This document shows positions 33,482 to 42,002 of a stretch of 64,000 bases of DNA, piece after piece. Numbering within the stretch: position 1 is the stretch's first letter; each line of letters opens with the position of its first letter. The notes under the pieces were generated by a model. That model was not told where the DNA came from. It worked only from the letters and a program-made list of their open reading frames with translations, and did no database searches. The stretch covers positions 5,022,001 through 5,086,000 of the forward strand of contig NZ_CP032543.1 in the NCBI RefSeq assembly GCF_003610995.1. The letters run 5' to 3'. Origin of the DNA: Streptomyces griseus subsp. griseus. Lineage in GTDB: Bacteria > Actinomycetota > Actinomycetes > Streptomycetales > Streptomycetaceae. A program made the translations under genes and the position numbers.

Positions 33482-34660
33482 GTGTCGCTGCCACCCCTGG
33501 TCGAGCCAGCCGCTGAGCTCACCGTCGACGAGGTCCGCAGGTACTCCCGCCACCTGATCATCCCGGATGTCGGGATGGACGGACAGAAGCGCCTGAAGAA
33601 CGCCAAGGTGCTCTGTGTGGGCGCCGGCGGGCTCGGCTCGCCGGCCCTGATGTACCTGGCCGCGGCCGGTGTCGGCACGCTGGGCATCGTGGAGTTCGAC
33701 GAGGTCGACGAGTCGAACCTGCAGCGCCAGATCATCCACAGCCAGGCCGACATCGGCCGGTCCAAGGCGCAGTCCGCCAAGGACTCCGTGCTGGGTATCA
33801 ACCCGTACGTCAACGTGGTCCTTCACGAGGAGCGGCTCGAAGCCGAGAACGTGAAGGAGATCTTCGCCCAGTACGACCTGATCGTGGACGGCACGGACAA
33901 CTTCGCCACCCGCTATCTGGTCAACGACGCGGCGGTGCTGCTCAACAAGCCGTACGTATGGGGATCGATCTACCGCTTCGACGGCCAGGCCTCCGTGTTC
34001 TGGTCCGAGCACGGCCCCTGCTACCGCTGCCTCTACCCGGAGCCCCCGCCGCCGGGCATGGTCCCCTCCTGCGCCGAGGGCGGCGTGCTGGGTGTCCTGT
34101 GCGCGTCGGTCGGCTCCATCCAGGTGACCGAGGCGATCAAGCTGCTCGCCGGCATCGGTGACCCGCTGGTCGGCCGTCTGATGATCTACGACGCCCTGGA
34201 GATGCAGTACCGCCAGGTCAAGGTCCGCAAGGACCCCGACTGCGCGGTCTGCGGCGAGAACCCGACCGTCACCGAGCTCATCGACTACGAGGCCTTCTGC
34301 GGCGTCGTCTCCGAGGAGGCCCAGGAGGCGGCGGCCGGCTCCACGATCACTCCCAAGCAGCTCAAGGAGTGGATCGACGGCGACGAGAAGATCGAGATCA
34401 TCGATGTCCGCGAGCCGAACGAGTACGAGATCGTCTCGATCCCCGGCGCCAAGCTGATCCCCAAGAACGAGTTCCTCATGGGCAACGCCCTCCAGGACCT
34501 CCCGCAGGACCGCCGTATCGTCCTGCACTGCAAGACGGGTGTCCGCAGCGCCGAGGTCCTCGCGGTCCTCAAGTCGGCGGGCTTCGCCGACTCGGTGCAC
34601 GTCGGCGGCGGTGTGATCGGCTGGGTCAACCAGATCGAGCCCGAGAAGCCGATCTACTAG
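33482..34660 (+). CDS. moeZ: MoeZ-type adenylyltransferase/sulfurtransferase
   Basis: 392 aa from the GTG at 33482 with GAGG upstream. The E1-like ThiF/MoeB domain (about 15-265) has RYSRHLIIPDVG, the nucleotide loop GAGGLGSP, and two zinc-binding CxxC pairs (CYRCLYP, CAVCGE). The C-terminal rhodanese domain (about 285-390) has the active-site loop HCKTGVRS with the persulfide cysteine. It activates ubiquitin-like sulfur carriers (MoaD, ThiS, CysO and similar) for molybdopterin, thiamine or cysteine-dependent sulfur transfer. A SigR-type promoter precedes it, consistent with control by thiol stress. A strong terminator follows. Confidence 0.93.
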   Translation: MSLPPLVEPAAELTVDEVRRYSRHLIIPDVGMDGQKRLKNAKVLCVGAGGLGSPALMYLAAAGVGTLGIVEFDEVDESNLQRQIIHSQADIGRSKAQSAKDSVLGINPYVNVVLHEERLEAENVKEIFAQYDLIVDGTDNFATRYLVNDAAVLLNKPYVWGSIYRFDGQASVFWSEHGPCYRCLYPEPPPPGMVPSCAEGGVLGVLCASVGSIQVTEAIKLLAGIGDPLVGRLMIYDALEMQYRQVKVRKDPDCAVCGENPTVTELIDYEAFCGVVSEEAQEAAAGSTITPKQLKEWIDGDEKIEIIDVREPNEYEIVSIPGAKLIPKNEFLMGNALQDLPQDRRIVLHCKTGVRSAEVLAVLKSAGFADSVHVGGGVIGWVNQIEPEKPIY

Positions 34661-34705
34661 AGCGCCACGCGGGACCCGTCTGCTGGAACGTCACGCAGCA
34701 CCTGA

Positions 34706-34746
34706 GAGAAGGGGCCGGACCACCTCGTGCGGTCCGGCCCCTTCTC
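34706..34746. terminator. Bidirectional terminator between moeZ and the peptidase gene
   Basis: A perfect 16-bp stem (34706-34721 with 34731-34746), 9-base loop, between convergent stops at 34660 and 34756. Confidence 0.85.
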
Positions 34747-34755
34747 CCGTGCGCG

Positions 34756-36336
34756 TCACCCACAGGTCGTGCCGTCCCGCGGAACCCTCCCCTCCAGGAA
34801 GTAGTCGTCCACGGCCCGGGTCACACAGTCGCTCTCGCCGTAAGCCCCGTGTCCCTCACCCTTGTTGGTGAGCATGATGCCGACGCCCTTGCCCAGCTCG
34901 TCCGCCATCCGCTGCGCTCCTTCGTACGGCGTGGCCGGGTCGCCGGTCGTGCCGATGACCAGGATCGGGCCCGCGCCCGGCGCGCTGGTCTCGGGCGTCT
35001 CGTGCTCCCCGTCGACCGGCCACTGCGCGCACCAGCCCGCCGTGTCCCAGGCCAGGAACGGCCCGAACACCGGTGAGAGCCTGCGGAACTCCGGCAGCAG
35101 CGCCCGGGCCTCGTCCACCGTGGGGCGGGCCTTGGAGTCGGCGCAGGAGATGGCCCGCTGGGAGTGCGCCTGGGTGTCGTAACGGCCGTTCTCGTCCCGG
35201 CCGTTGTACGAGTCGGCCAGCCGGAGCAGACCGTTGCCCGTGCCCTCGTTCTCCGCCTCGTCCAGGGCGGCCGTCAGCGCGGGCCAGTTGGCGTGCGAGT
35301 AGAGCGGGGTGACGATGCCGGTGATCGCCAGGGACTCGGTCAGCTCGCGGCCGGACGCGGTCGGCAGCGGCTTACGGTCGATCCGGGCCAGCAGCCGGGC
35401 GATGAGCTCCGAGGCCCCCCCGGGGTTCTCGCCGCGGTCCTTGAGGTAGTTCTCCAGGGCGCGCTGGAAGCCCGTCGCCTGGTTGCGGGCGTGCCCGATG
35501 CCGTCGGCCGTCGGGTCGACGACCGCGTCCAGCACCGTGCGCCCCACGTTCCGCGGGAAGAGGTGCGCGTACGTCCCGCCCAGCTCCGTACCGTAGGAGA
35601 AACCGAAGTACGACAGCTTGTCGTCGCCGAGGACCTGGCGGATCAGGTCCAGGTCACGGGCCGCGTTGGACGTGCCGACGTGCGGGAGGACCTTGCCCGA
35701 GCGGCGCAGGCAGCCCGCGCCGAAGTCCGCGCCGTCCTCCATGAACGCCGCCTCCTCGGCCGCCGTGTCCGGGGTCAGGTCCACGCTCCGGAAGGCCTGC
35801 TCCTGCTCCTCGTCGGTGCGGCAGCTCACCCCCGAGCTGGCCGCGACCCCGCGCGGATCGAACCCCACCAGGTCGTAGCGGGAGTTGAGCTTCCCGTACG
35901 AGGAGGCCGCGCGCGGCAGTATCTCCACGCCCGAACCGCCCGGCCCGCCGAAGTTGAACAGCATCGACCCGATCCGGCGGTCCTCGTCGCGGGCCTGCTT
36001 GCGGATCAGCGCGATGGAGATCGTCCCGCCGGTCGGCTTCGCGTAGTCCAGCGGCACCTCGACGCTCGTACAGCGCCAGTCGGAGCCGGGCGCGCTGCCG
36101 CCGCGCGGGGCCTCGCACCGCTTCCAGTCGGGGCGCTGGGAGGTGAGGGCGGCGGGCAGCGGCGGGGTCCTCGGCGTCTCCTCCAGGCCCGGCGACGGGG
36201 GAGCGGCGGTGTCACGGGGGCGGCCGTCCGTGGTGCCTGACGGTTCCGCCTCCCCGGTCAGCAGGCCGCAGCCGGCGAGCAGTCCCGCCGCCAGCAGACC
36301 CGCTCCGGCCTGTACGGCCCGTCGGTGCGCACGCAT
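34756..36336 (-). CDS. Secreted tripeptidyl aminopeptidase-like lipoprotein (first copy)
   Basis: 526 aa. A lipoprotein signal AGLLAAGLLAGC ends at Cys 23 (lipobox L-A-G-C). The alpha/beta hydrolase core has FNFGGPGGSGVEILPRA, nucleophile elbow GFSYGTELGG, and a TAP-like C-terminal domain with the catalytic acid in VIGTTGDPATPYE and His in GEGHGAY. The family (Streptomyces SlpD/SlpE and tripeptidyl aminopeptidase) trims tripeptides from the N-terminus of proteins outside the cell. A paralogue lies immediately upstream on the same strand (36455-38056), so a tandem duplication is likely. Confidence 0.9.
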   Translation of the reverse strand: MRAHRRAVQAGAGLLAAGLLAGCGLLTGEAEPSGTTDGRPRDTAAPPSPGLEETPRTPPLPAALTSQRPDWKRCEAPRGGSAPGSDWRCTSVEVPLDYAKPTGGTISIALIRKQARDEDRRIGSMLFNFGGPGGSGVEILPRAASSYGKLNSRYDLVGFDPRGVAASSGVSCRTDEEQEQAFRSVDLTPDTAAEEAAFMEDGADFGAGCLRRSGKVLPHVGTSNAARDLDLIRQVLGDDKLSYFGFSYGTELGGTYAHLFPRNVGRTVLDAVVDPTADGIGHARNQATGFQRALENYLKDRGENPGGASELIARLLARIDRKPLPTASGRELTESLAITGIVTPLYSHANWPALTAALDEAENEGTGNGLLRLADSYNGRDENGRYDTQAHSQRAISCADSKARPTVDEARALLPEFRRLSPVFGPFLAWDTAGWCAQWPVDGEHETPETSAPGAGPILVIGTTGDPATPYEGAQRMADELGKGVGIMLTNKGEGHGAYGESDCVTRAVDDYFLEGRVPRDGTTCG

Positions 36337-36454
36337 GGTCCGGCTCCCCTCCCCATGGCCCGAAGCAGGTGGTGACGCGTCGGGCGCTTGTGATGTTCCG
36401 TCGTGCCGAAGGCTGCTGAAGTCCCGTCATGCTCAAGGATGCCCTGGGCGTGGA

Positions 36455-38056
36455 TCACTCGCAGACGGTGCCCGGCTTCGGCACCGTACCGTTCAGGAGA
36501 TAGCCGTCGACGGCCCCCTGAACACACGTGTTCTTACTGTTGTACGCGCCGTGGCCCTCACCCTTGTACGTCAACTCGACGCCTACTCCCTTGCCGAGTT
36601 TCTCCACCATGGCCTTCGCGCCCGCGTACGGGGTCGCCGGGTCGCCGGTGTTGCCGATGACCAGGATCGGGGCGGAGCCGGGGGCGCTGACGTCCGGGGT
36701 CTCCCAGGCGCCGGCGACCGGCCAGCCGGTGCAGCCCATCAGCCCCCAGCCCAGGTACTCGCCGAACAGCGGGGAGGCCTTGCGGAAGGCGGGCAGGGCC
36801 GCCTTCGTCTGCTCCAGGGTGAAGCGCTGCTTGTCGTCGGCGCAGTTGATCGCGATGTTGGCCGCGTTGGAGTTGTCGTACCGCCCGTCCTCGGAGCGGC
36901 CGTTCAGCGAGTCGGCCAGCGCGAGCAGCAGGGCGCCGGAACCGCCGTCGGCCTCGTCCAGGCCCTGTTCCAGCAGCGGCCAGGTCTCCTTGGAGTAGAG
37001 CGCGGAGGCGATGCCGGTGGTGGCCAGCGTCTGCGTCAGCGCCCGGTCGCCGAGCCCGTCGACCGGCTCCTTCTCCAGCTTCGCCAGGAGGTCGGCGATC
37101 CACTTCTCGACCTCGGCACCGGTGGAGCCGGGCAGGGCGCACTTGTCGCCTCGGTCCGCGCAGTCCTTCGTGAAGTTGTCGAAGGCGAGCTGGAACCCCT
37201 GGGCCTGGCCGAGCGAGGACTGCTCGGCGTCCTTGGTGGGGTCGACCACCGCGTCGAAGACCGCCCGGCCGACCTTGTCCGGGTAGAGGTGGGCGTAGAC
37301 GCCGCCGAGCTCGGTGCCGTAGGAGATGCCGAAGTAGTGCAGCTTGTCGTCGCCGAGGACCGTGCGCATCAGGTCCATGTCGCGGGCGGCGTTCGTCGTG
37401 CCCACATAGGGGAGTTCGGGGCCCGAGTTCTTCTTGCAGGTGGCGATGAAGTCCTTCTGGCCCTGGACGAACTCCTTCTCCTCCGCCGCGTCGTCCGGCG
37501 TGGAGTCCTCCTGGTACATGGCGTCCAGCTGGGCGTCGTCCGCGCACTCCACGCCCTCGCTGCGCCCCACCCCGCGCGGGTCGAAGCTCACCAGGTCGTA
37601 CCGGGTGCGGAGCTTGTCGTAGTCCGCGCCGAAGGCCGGCAGGGTCGCGACACCGGACGCGCCGGGTCCGCCGAAGTTGAACAGGAGCGACCCGATCCGC
37701 CGCTTCTGGTCCTTGGCCTTCCCCCGGATCAGCGCCAACTCGATCGTCCGGCCGTCCGGCTCCGCGTAATCCAGCGGTACGTTCATGAAGGAGCACTCCC
37801 AGACCGCGCCGCCGGGCAGGGGCGAGGGGGACTCACCACCGCCCTGCGCCACGTTCGGCGCCGGACACGGCGACCACTCCAGCTCCTGGGACGCCAGCTC
37901 CTTCGAGGTGGCCGTGGGGGAGGCGGTCGAGGCCCCGGTGGGCGTGGAGCGGCCCTCTCCACCCCCGTCGTCCCCGTCCGAGCAGCCCGCCAGGGGAAGC
38001 AGCACGGCGGTGGTGGCGGCGAGGGCGGCGGCACGCAGAGCGGGGGAAGTCCTCAT
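36455..38056 (-). CDS. Secreted tripeptidyl aminopeptidase-like lipoprotein (second copy)
   Basis: 533 aa from the ATG at 38056 (MRTSPALRAA), preceded by GGAG. Lipobox LPLAGC after a hydrophobic segment gives a lipid-anchored Cys near residue 25, followed by an acidic Asp/Gly/Ser linker. The hydrolase core matches the downstream paralogue: FNFGGPGASGVATLPAFG, GISYGTELGG nucleophile elbow, VIGNTGDPATPYAG acid and GEGHGAYN His. Four cysteines in the lid region suggest disulfides. It ends 118 bases before the paralogue begins, so both may be one transcript. Confidence 0.9.
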   Translation of the reverse strand: MRTSPALRAAALAATTAVLLPLAGCSDGDDGGGEGRSTPTGASTASPTATSKELASQELEWSPCPAPNVAQGGGESPSPLPGGAVWECSFMNVPLDYAEPDGRTIELALIRGKAKDQKRRIGSLLFNFGGPGASGVATLPAFGADYDKLRTRYDLVSFDPRGVGRSEGVECADDAQLDAMYQEDSTPDDAAEEKEFVQGQKDFIATCKKNSGPELPYVGTTNAARDMDLMRTVLGDDKLHYFGISYGTELGGVYAHLYPDKVGRAVFDAVVDPTKDAEQSSLGQAQGFQLAFDNFTKDCADRGDKCALPGSTGAEVEKWIADLLAKLEKEPVDGLGDRALTQTLATTGIASALYSKETWPLLEQGLDEADGGSGALLLALADSLNGRSEDGRYDNSNAANIAINCADDKQRFTLEQTKAALPAFRKASPLFGEYLGWGLMGCTGWPVAGAWETPDVSAPGSAPILVIGNTGDPATPYAGAKAMVEKLGKGVGVELTYKGEGHGAYNSKNTCVQGAVDGYLLNGTVPKPGTVCE

Positions 38057-38155
38057 GGGCTCCATCGTGCGGCGAGGCGCCGGGGAGCGCGCTGGGGCGC
38101 GGTCCATGCGGGTGGTGCGCCCCTCCGGACCACTTCCGCTCGCCCCTCCGGAGAC

Positions 38156-41100
38156 CTACAGCTCGCCCTTCCGGGTCAGCTGGTTGAAGGCGATCCACCC
38201 CGGCAGCACCGGCAGCCACAGCGTCATCACGCGGTACAGCAGCACCGCCGGCGCCGCGACCTCCATCGGCAGGCCGACCGCGATCAGGCCCAGCGTCAGG
38301 GCGCCCTCGACCGCGCCCATCCCGCCCGGGGTGGGCGCCGCGGAGCCGAGCGCGTTGCCCGCGAGGAAGACCACCGCGATGCTCGCGTAGCTCAGCTGGG
38401 TGACGTCCGGGCCGCTGAACGCCCGGATCGACGCGTCCAGGCAGAGCACGAACAGCCCGGTCAGGAGCAACATCCCGCCGATGCCCGTGACGAGCTTCTG
38501 CGGCCGCTGCACCACGTCGAGCATGCGCGGCACGACCCCGGCGAAGAGCGAGCGCACCCGGGTCACCACGAACTTCCGCAGGAACGGGATGGCCGTCACC
38601 ACCAGCACCAGCACCGCGACCGTCAGCAGACCGGCGATCACCGTACGGGAGGGGGTGAGCGAGTCCGGGGTCTTCTCGGTCCCCGTGAGATAGCCGAAGA
38701 GGGCCAGCAGCAGGATGTGGCAGCCGAGCCCGAAGAGCTGCGAGGCCCCGACGCTCGCCACGGCCAGACCGGGGCGTACTCCGGCGCGTTGCAGGAAGCG
38801 GGTGTTCAGCGCCACACCGCCGACGGCGGCCGGGGCGACGATCTTCACGAACGAGCCCGCCACCTGCGCCTGCACCGTCTTCAGGAACGGCACCCGCTCC
38901 GGGACGAAGCCCAGCAGGCTCATCGCCGCCGCGACGTAACTGAGCGCCGAGAAGCCGAGCGCGGCGGCCACCCAGCCCCACTCCGCCTCCTCCACCAGCA
39001 CCCCGAAGTCGGCCTGGGTGACCTGGGAGATGAGGAAGTACGCGGCGATGGCCCCGGCGATGAAGCTGAACAGGGTGCGCGGCTTGATCCGCTCCAGGCG
39101 GACCGGCTCGACCGGCGCCTGCGGCCGGATCAGCAGCACCTGCTGACGGATCTGGGCCAGCAGATCGCCCTCCCGGGCCTCCTCCAGCGCATCGTCCACG
39201 GCCCGCTTCTCGGCCTGCTTCTCGGTCCGCAGTGACTTGCGCTCGGCCTTGTGCCCGCTCTTCCGCGCGCTGCGCTGCTCCGCCTCGCCGTGCTCCGGCG
39301 CACGCTCCCCGGCGGACCGGTCCGAGGCCTCCGCAGCGTCCTGCGCCCGCGCCTCCTTGGCCACCCGCGACGCCTCCAGCACCGCATCGCGCTCCTGCTG
39401 CGAACGCTCCCGCGCGAGCCGGCGCAGCGTCGCCCGGGTGGAGCGGCTCAGTGCGATCGGCTGGAGCAGCGGCAGGCAGTCCGCCACGGCGTCCGGGCCG
39501 AGCACCGCCAAGGCCCCGGAGACCGAACGCTCGGCCCCCACCCGCAGCCCCAGGGTGGTCAGCAGCTGTGCCACATCCATCCGCAGCACCAGGTCACCGG
39601 CGGCGATCTCACCGCCGCGCAGGTCCGTCACGAACGCCTTGCCGGAACGATCCACCAGCAGTGCGTCACCGGTCAGCCTGCGGTGCGCGATCCGGCGCGA
39701 CTGGAGGGCCTTCACCTGACGCCAGGCGCTGCGCACCAGGTCGTCGGTGATCTCCTCGTCCTCCATCTGGTCCAGCGACCGGCCGCCGATGTGCTCGTAG
39801 ACGAGCATCACCGCGTCCGGGCCCAGCTCGGAGGTGGCGATCAGCTTCGGCGCGTTCGCCCCGGCGGCGATCGCCGCGTACGCGAGGAGCGCCTCCTGCT
39901 CCAGCGCCTGCCGCAGCGACTGGATGGAGCGGCGCTGGGTGAGCGTGCGCAGCGTCAGCCGGCGCCAGGCCCGGTAGAAGAATCCCTGGGCCTGCTGTTC
40001 CCGGTCGACGACCGTCACGTCCAGCGGCGGCCCGTCCTCCAGGGTGACCAGATACCGCCGCCCCCGGTCGGTGGGGTCGGTGTTGTCGTTGTCGGGGGCG
40101 TCCTCGGTGCGCATCGCGGCGACCGGCCGGAAGCCGACGTGCCGGAGCCCCGCCATCAGGTGCTGGCCGGTGGGGCGGACGTTGGGGGAGCCGACCGCGT
40201 ACAGCGTGCCGTACGCCACGGTCCAGCCGATCAGGACCGTCAGGATGATCGAGAACGGGGTGGTGTACCCGCCGACGAGCATCGCGAACGCGTCGAGGAG
40301 CAGCACCGCCCAGAGCACGACCCGCCAGCGTGGCCGTCTCGCCATCCCGACGGCGGTCATGTACGCGATCACCGGGGCGAGGTAGCCGTGCACCGGGTCG
40401 GTCAGTCCGGCGCCCGGCTGCGGCTGGGTCAGCGCCTCCTGGATGGTGCCGGGTGCGGAGCGCGAGACCCAGAGGTCGGTGGCGAGGGTCACTCCGTGGG
40501 CGAGCACGGCGGCCAGGACACCGTCGGCGATGCGCAGCCCGTCCCGCTTGATCAGCCTCTCGATGGCGAAGGCGACCGGGACGAGCAGCACGGCGATGCT
40601 GGAGACCAGACCGGCCATCTTGATCAGCAGATCGGGCGCCTGCTCGGTGCCCTTGGAGATGTCGTCCTCAAGGCCGGTGGTGGTGCCCTGGGCGAACGCG
40701 GCGATCGCGAACAGCACGCCGATGGCGGCGATGCCGATGAGCAGCCGCATCAGGTCGGAGGGGCGGTGCACCCGGGCGGGGAGCAGCGGCTCGTCGCCGG
40801 AGACCCGGTCGGTCAGGGCGGCCTCGGCGGAGGCGAGCGTGGAGCCGGTCAGATGGCCGCGGGTGGACGCGGTGGCGGCGCTGGGCCCCTCGGAGCGAAC
40901 CGCTTCGGAGCGAACTGCCTCGGGGCGGGCGGTCTCGGAGGGGGCCGTCTCGGAAGGGATCGCTTCGGCGTCGGCCCTCCCGGCGCGCGCCGGAGCGTTC
41001 GAAGGCGCCTGGGCGGCCGTCGGGGCACCCGAGGCGTCCGGTGTGCTCGTGGGCTCCGGCGTACTCTCCGCCCGCTCCCCGGCGGGCTCCGGCGCACTCG

Positions 41101-41197
41101 GCGGGCGCTCTCCGGCATCGGAGGCGTCCGCCGCCTTCGGTGGCTGCACGCCCTGCTCCTTCGTCGCCTCTGGTTCGTCTTCGTGATCTCGTATCAC
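38156..41197 (-). CDS. LPG-synthase-type membrane protein with degenerate kinase-like domain
   Basis: 1013 aa, GTG start at 41197. Order: an acidic Ala/Pro-rich N-terminus (1-130), about six membrane helices (150-350), a soluble kinase-like domain (about 380-620) with LVTLEDGPPLDVTVVDREQQ and MLVYEHIGGRSLDQM, a charged coiled region (630-715), and a C-terminal UPF0104/LPG_synthase_TM domain of about eight helices (725-1010). The catalytic loop reads HRRLTGDALLVD and the DFG position DLRGG, so the usual catalytic Asp and Asn are replaced; it is probably a pseudokinase. The membrane half resembles the flippase part of MprF without the synthase domain. Function unknown; lipid or cell-wall regulation is inferred. 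Confidence 0.8.
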   Translation of the reverse strand: MIRDHEDEPEATKEQGVQPPKAADASDAGERPPSAPEPAGERAESTPEPTSTPDASGAPTAAQAPSNAPARAGRADAEAIPSETAPSETARPEAVRSEAVRSEGPSAATASTRGHLTGSTLASAEAALTDRVSGDEPLLPARVHRPSDLMRLLIGIAAIGVLFAIAAFAQGTTTGLEDDISKGTEQAPDLLIKMAGLVSSIAVLLVPVAFAIERLIKRDGLRIADGVLAAVLAHGVTLATDLWVSRSAPGTIQEALTQPQPGAGLTDPVHGYLAPVIAYMTAVGMARRPRWRVVLWAVLLLDAFAMLVGGYTTPFSIILTVLIGWTVAYGTLYAVGSPNVRPTGQHLMAGLRHVGFRPVAAMRTEDAPDNDNTDPTDRGRRYLVTLEDGPPLDVTVVDREQQAQGFFYRAWRRLTLRTLTQRRSIQSLRQALEQEALLAYAAIAAGANAPKLIATSELGPDAVMLVYEHIGGRSLDQMEDEEITDDLVRSAWRQVKALQSRRIAHRRLTGDALLVDRSGKAFVTDLRGGEIAAGDLVLRMDVAQLLTTLGLRVGAERSVSGALAVLGPDAVADCLPLLQPIALSRSTRATLRRLARERSQQERDAVLEASRVAKEARAQDAAEASDRSAGERAPEHGEAEQRSARKSGHKAERKSLRTEKQAEKRAVDDALEEAREGDLLAQIRQQVLLIRPQAPVEPVRLERIKPRTLFSFIAGAIAAYFLISQVTQADFGVLVEEAEWGWVAAALGFSALSYVAAAMSLLGFVPERVPFLKTVQAQVAGSFVKIVAPAAVGGVALNTRFLQRAGVRPGLAVASVGASQLFGLGCHILLLALFGYLTGTEKTPDSLTPSRTVIAGLLTVAVLVLVVTAIPFLRKFVVTRVRSLFAGVVPRMLDVVQRPQKLVTGIGGMLLLTGLFVLCLDASIRAFSGPDVTQLSYASIAVVFLAGNALGSAAPTPGGMGAVEGALTLGLIAVGLPMEVAAPAVLLYRVMTLWLPVLPGWIAFNQLTRKGEL

Positions 41198-41370
41198 CGG
41201 TCACCGCCCGGATGATGGTGGCACGGCCCGGAGACGGAGGGAGGCATCAGGGTGCGTCGCACGGGCGCGGGATGCGCAACATACGCCCCTTTGCACCCGC
41301 GCGCATGCTCGGTGCCCGGACCGACACGGTTCCGGCCGCGCTGTCGGTGGCGTACGGCAGGATGGGGCGG

Positions 41371-41778
41371 ATGAGCCAGGACGAGACGGGCGACGAGCAG
41401 CCGGCCGAGCTGCCCGAGTACGCGGAGCGGGTCCTCGACGTCGCCGACCTGATCCCGCCGGGCCGGGTCATGACGTACGGCGATGTCGCGGAGTGGCTGG
41501 GCGACGGCGGCCCCCGGCAGGTCGGCCGGGTCATGGCGCTGTACGGCTCCGCCGTGCCGTGGTGGCGCGTGGTGCGGGCGGACGGGGCACTGCTCCCGGG
41601 CCACGAGCTGCGGGCGCTGGACCACTACCGAGCGGAGGGGACGCCGCTGCGTGAGGCGTCGAGCCGGGCGGACGGGCACCTTCCGCGGCTGGACATGCGC
41701 CGGGCGCGCTGGGACGGGAGCGGCGGGGGAGGTGACGGCGGCCCCCTCGGCGGCCGGGGCGAGGAAACTCACATCTGA
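41371..41778 (+). CDS. Alkyltransferase-like protein (ATL, MGMT family)
   Basis: 135 aa from the ATG at 41371 (MSQDETGDEQ), with another possible ATG at 41362. The DNA-binding domain of O6-alkylguanine transferases is recognisable: VADLIPPGRVMTYGDVAEWL and GPRQVGRVMALYGSAVPWW. Where a true transferase has the reactive PCHRV, this protein has PWWRVV, so the methyl-accepting Cys is Trp. Such ATL proteins bind alkylated bases and pass them to nucleotide excision repair. The gene stands beside adnAB, uvrD2 and other repair genes, in keeping with mycobacterial Rv3204. Confidence 0.9.
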   Translation: MSQDETGDEQPAELPEYAERVLDVADLIPPGRVMTYGDVAEWLGDGGPRQVGRVMALYGSAVPWWRVVRADGALLPGHELRALDHYRAEGTPLREASSRADGHLPRLDMRRARWDGSGGGGDGGPLGGRGEETHI

Positions 41779-42002
41779 CGGCGGACGCCACCGCCCGTGT
41801 CCGGCAGGGCGCGGCCGGAGGCGTGACGAGGGACGCAGCCCACCCACCGTCTGCCGCGCCCCCACCGGCGTAGCGTCGTCACCGCGTCGCACCCGCGCTC
41901 CCCTTCTCCTCGTACCTGTCCCAAGACCTGCAAGGCCCGCACGACTCGTCCGACCCGTATGACCTGTACGGCCCCGTAAACCCACCAGGACCGGCGATCC
42001 AC

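Noticed and set aside
41930..41990. 9-base periodic GACCCGTA-like repeats upstream of adnA
   Set aside because: Imperfect units, no arm symmetry and no adjacent promoter motif; probably low-complexity drift.
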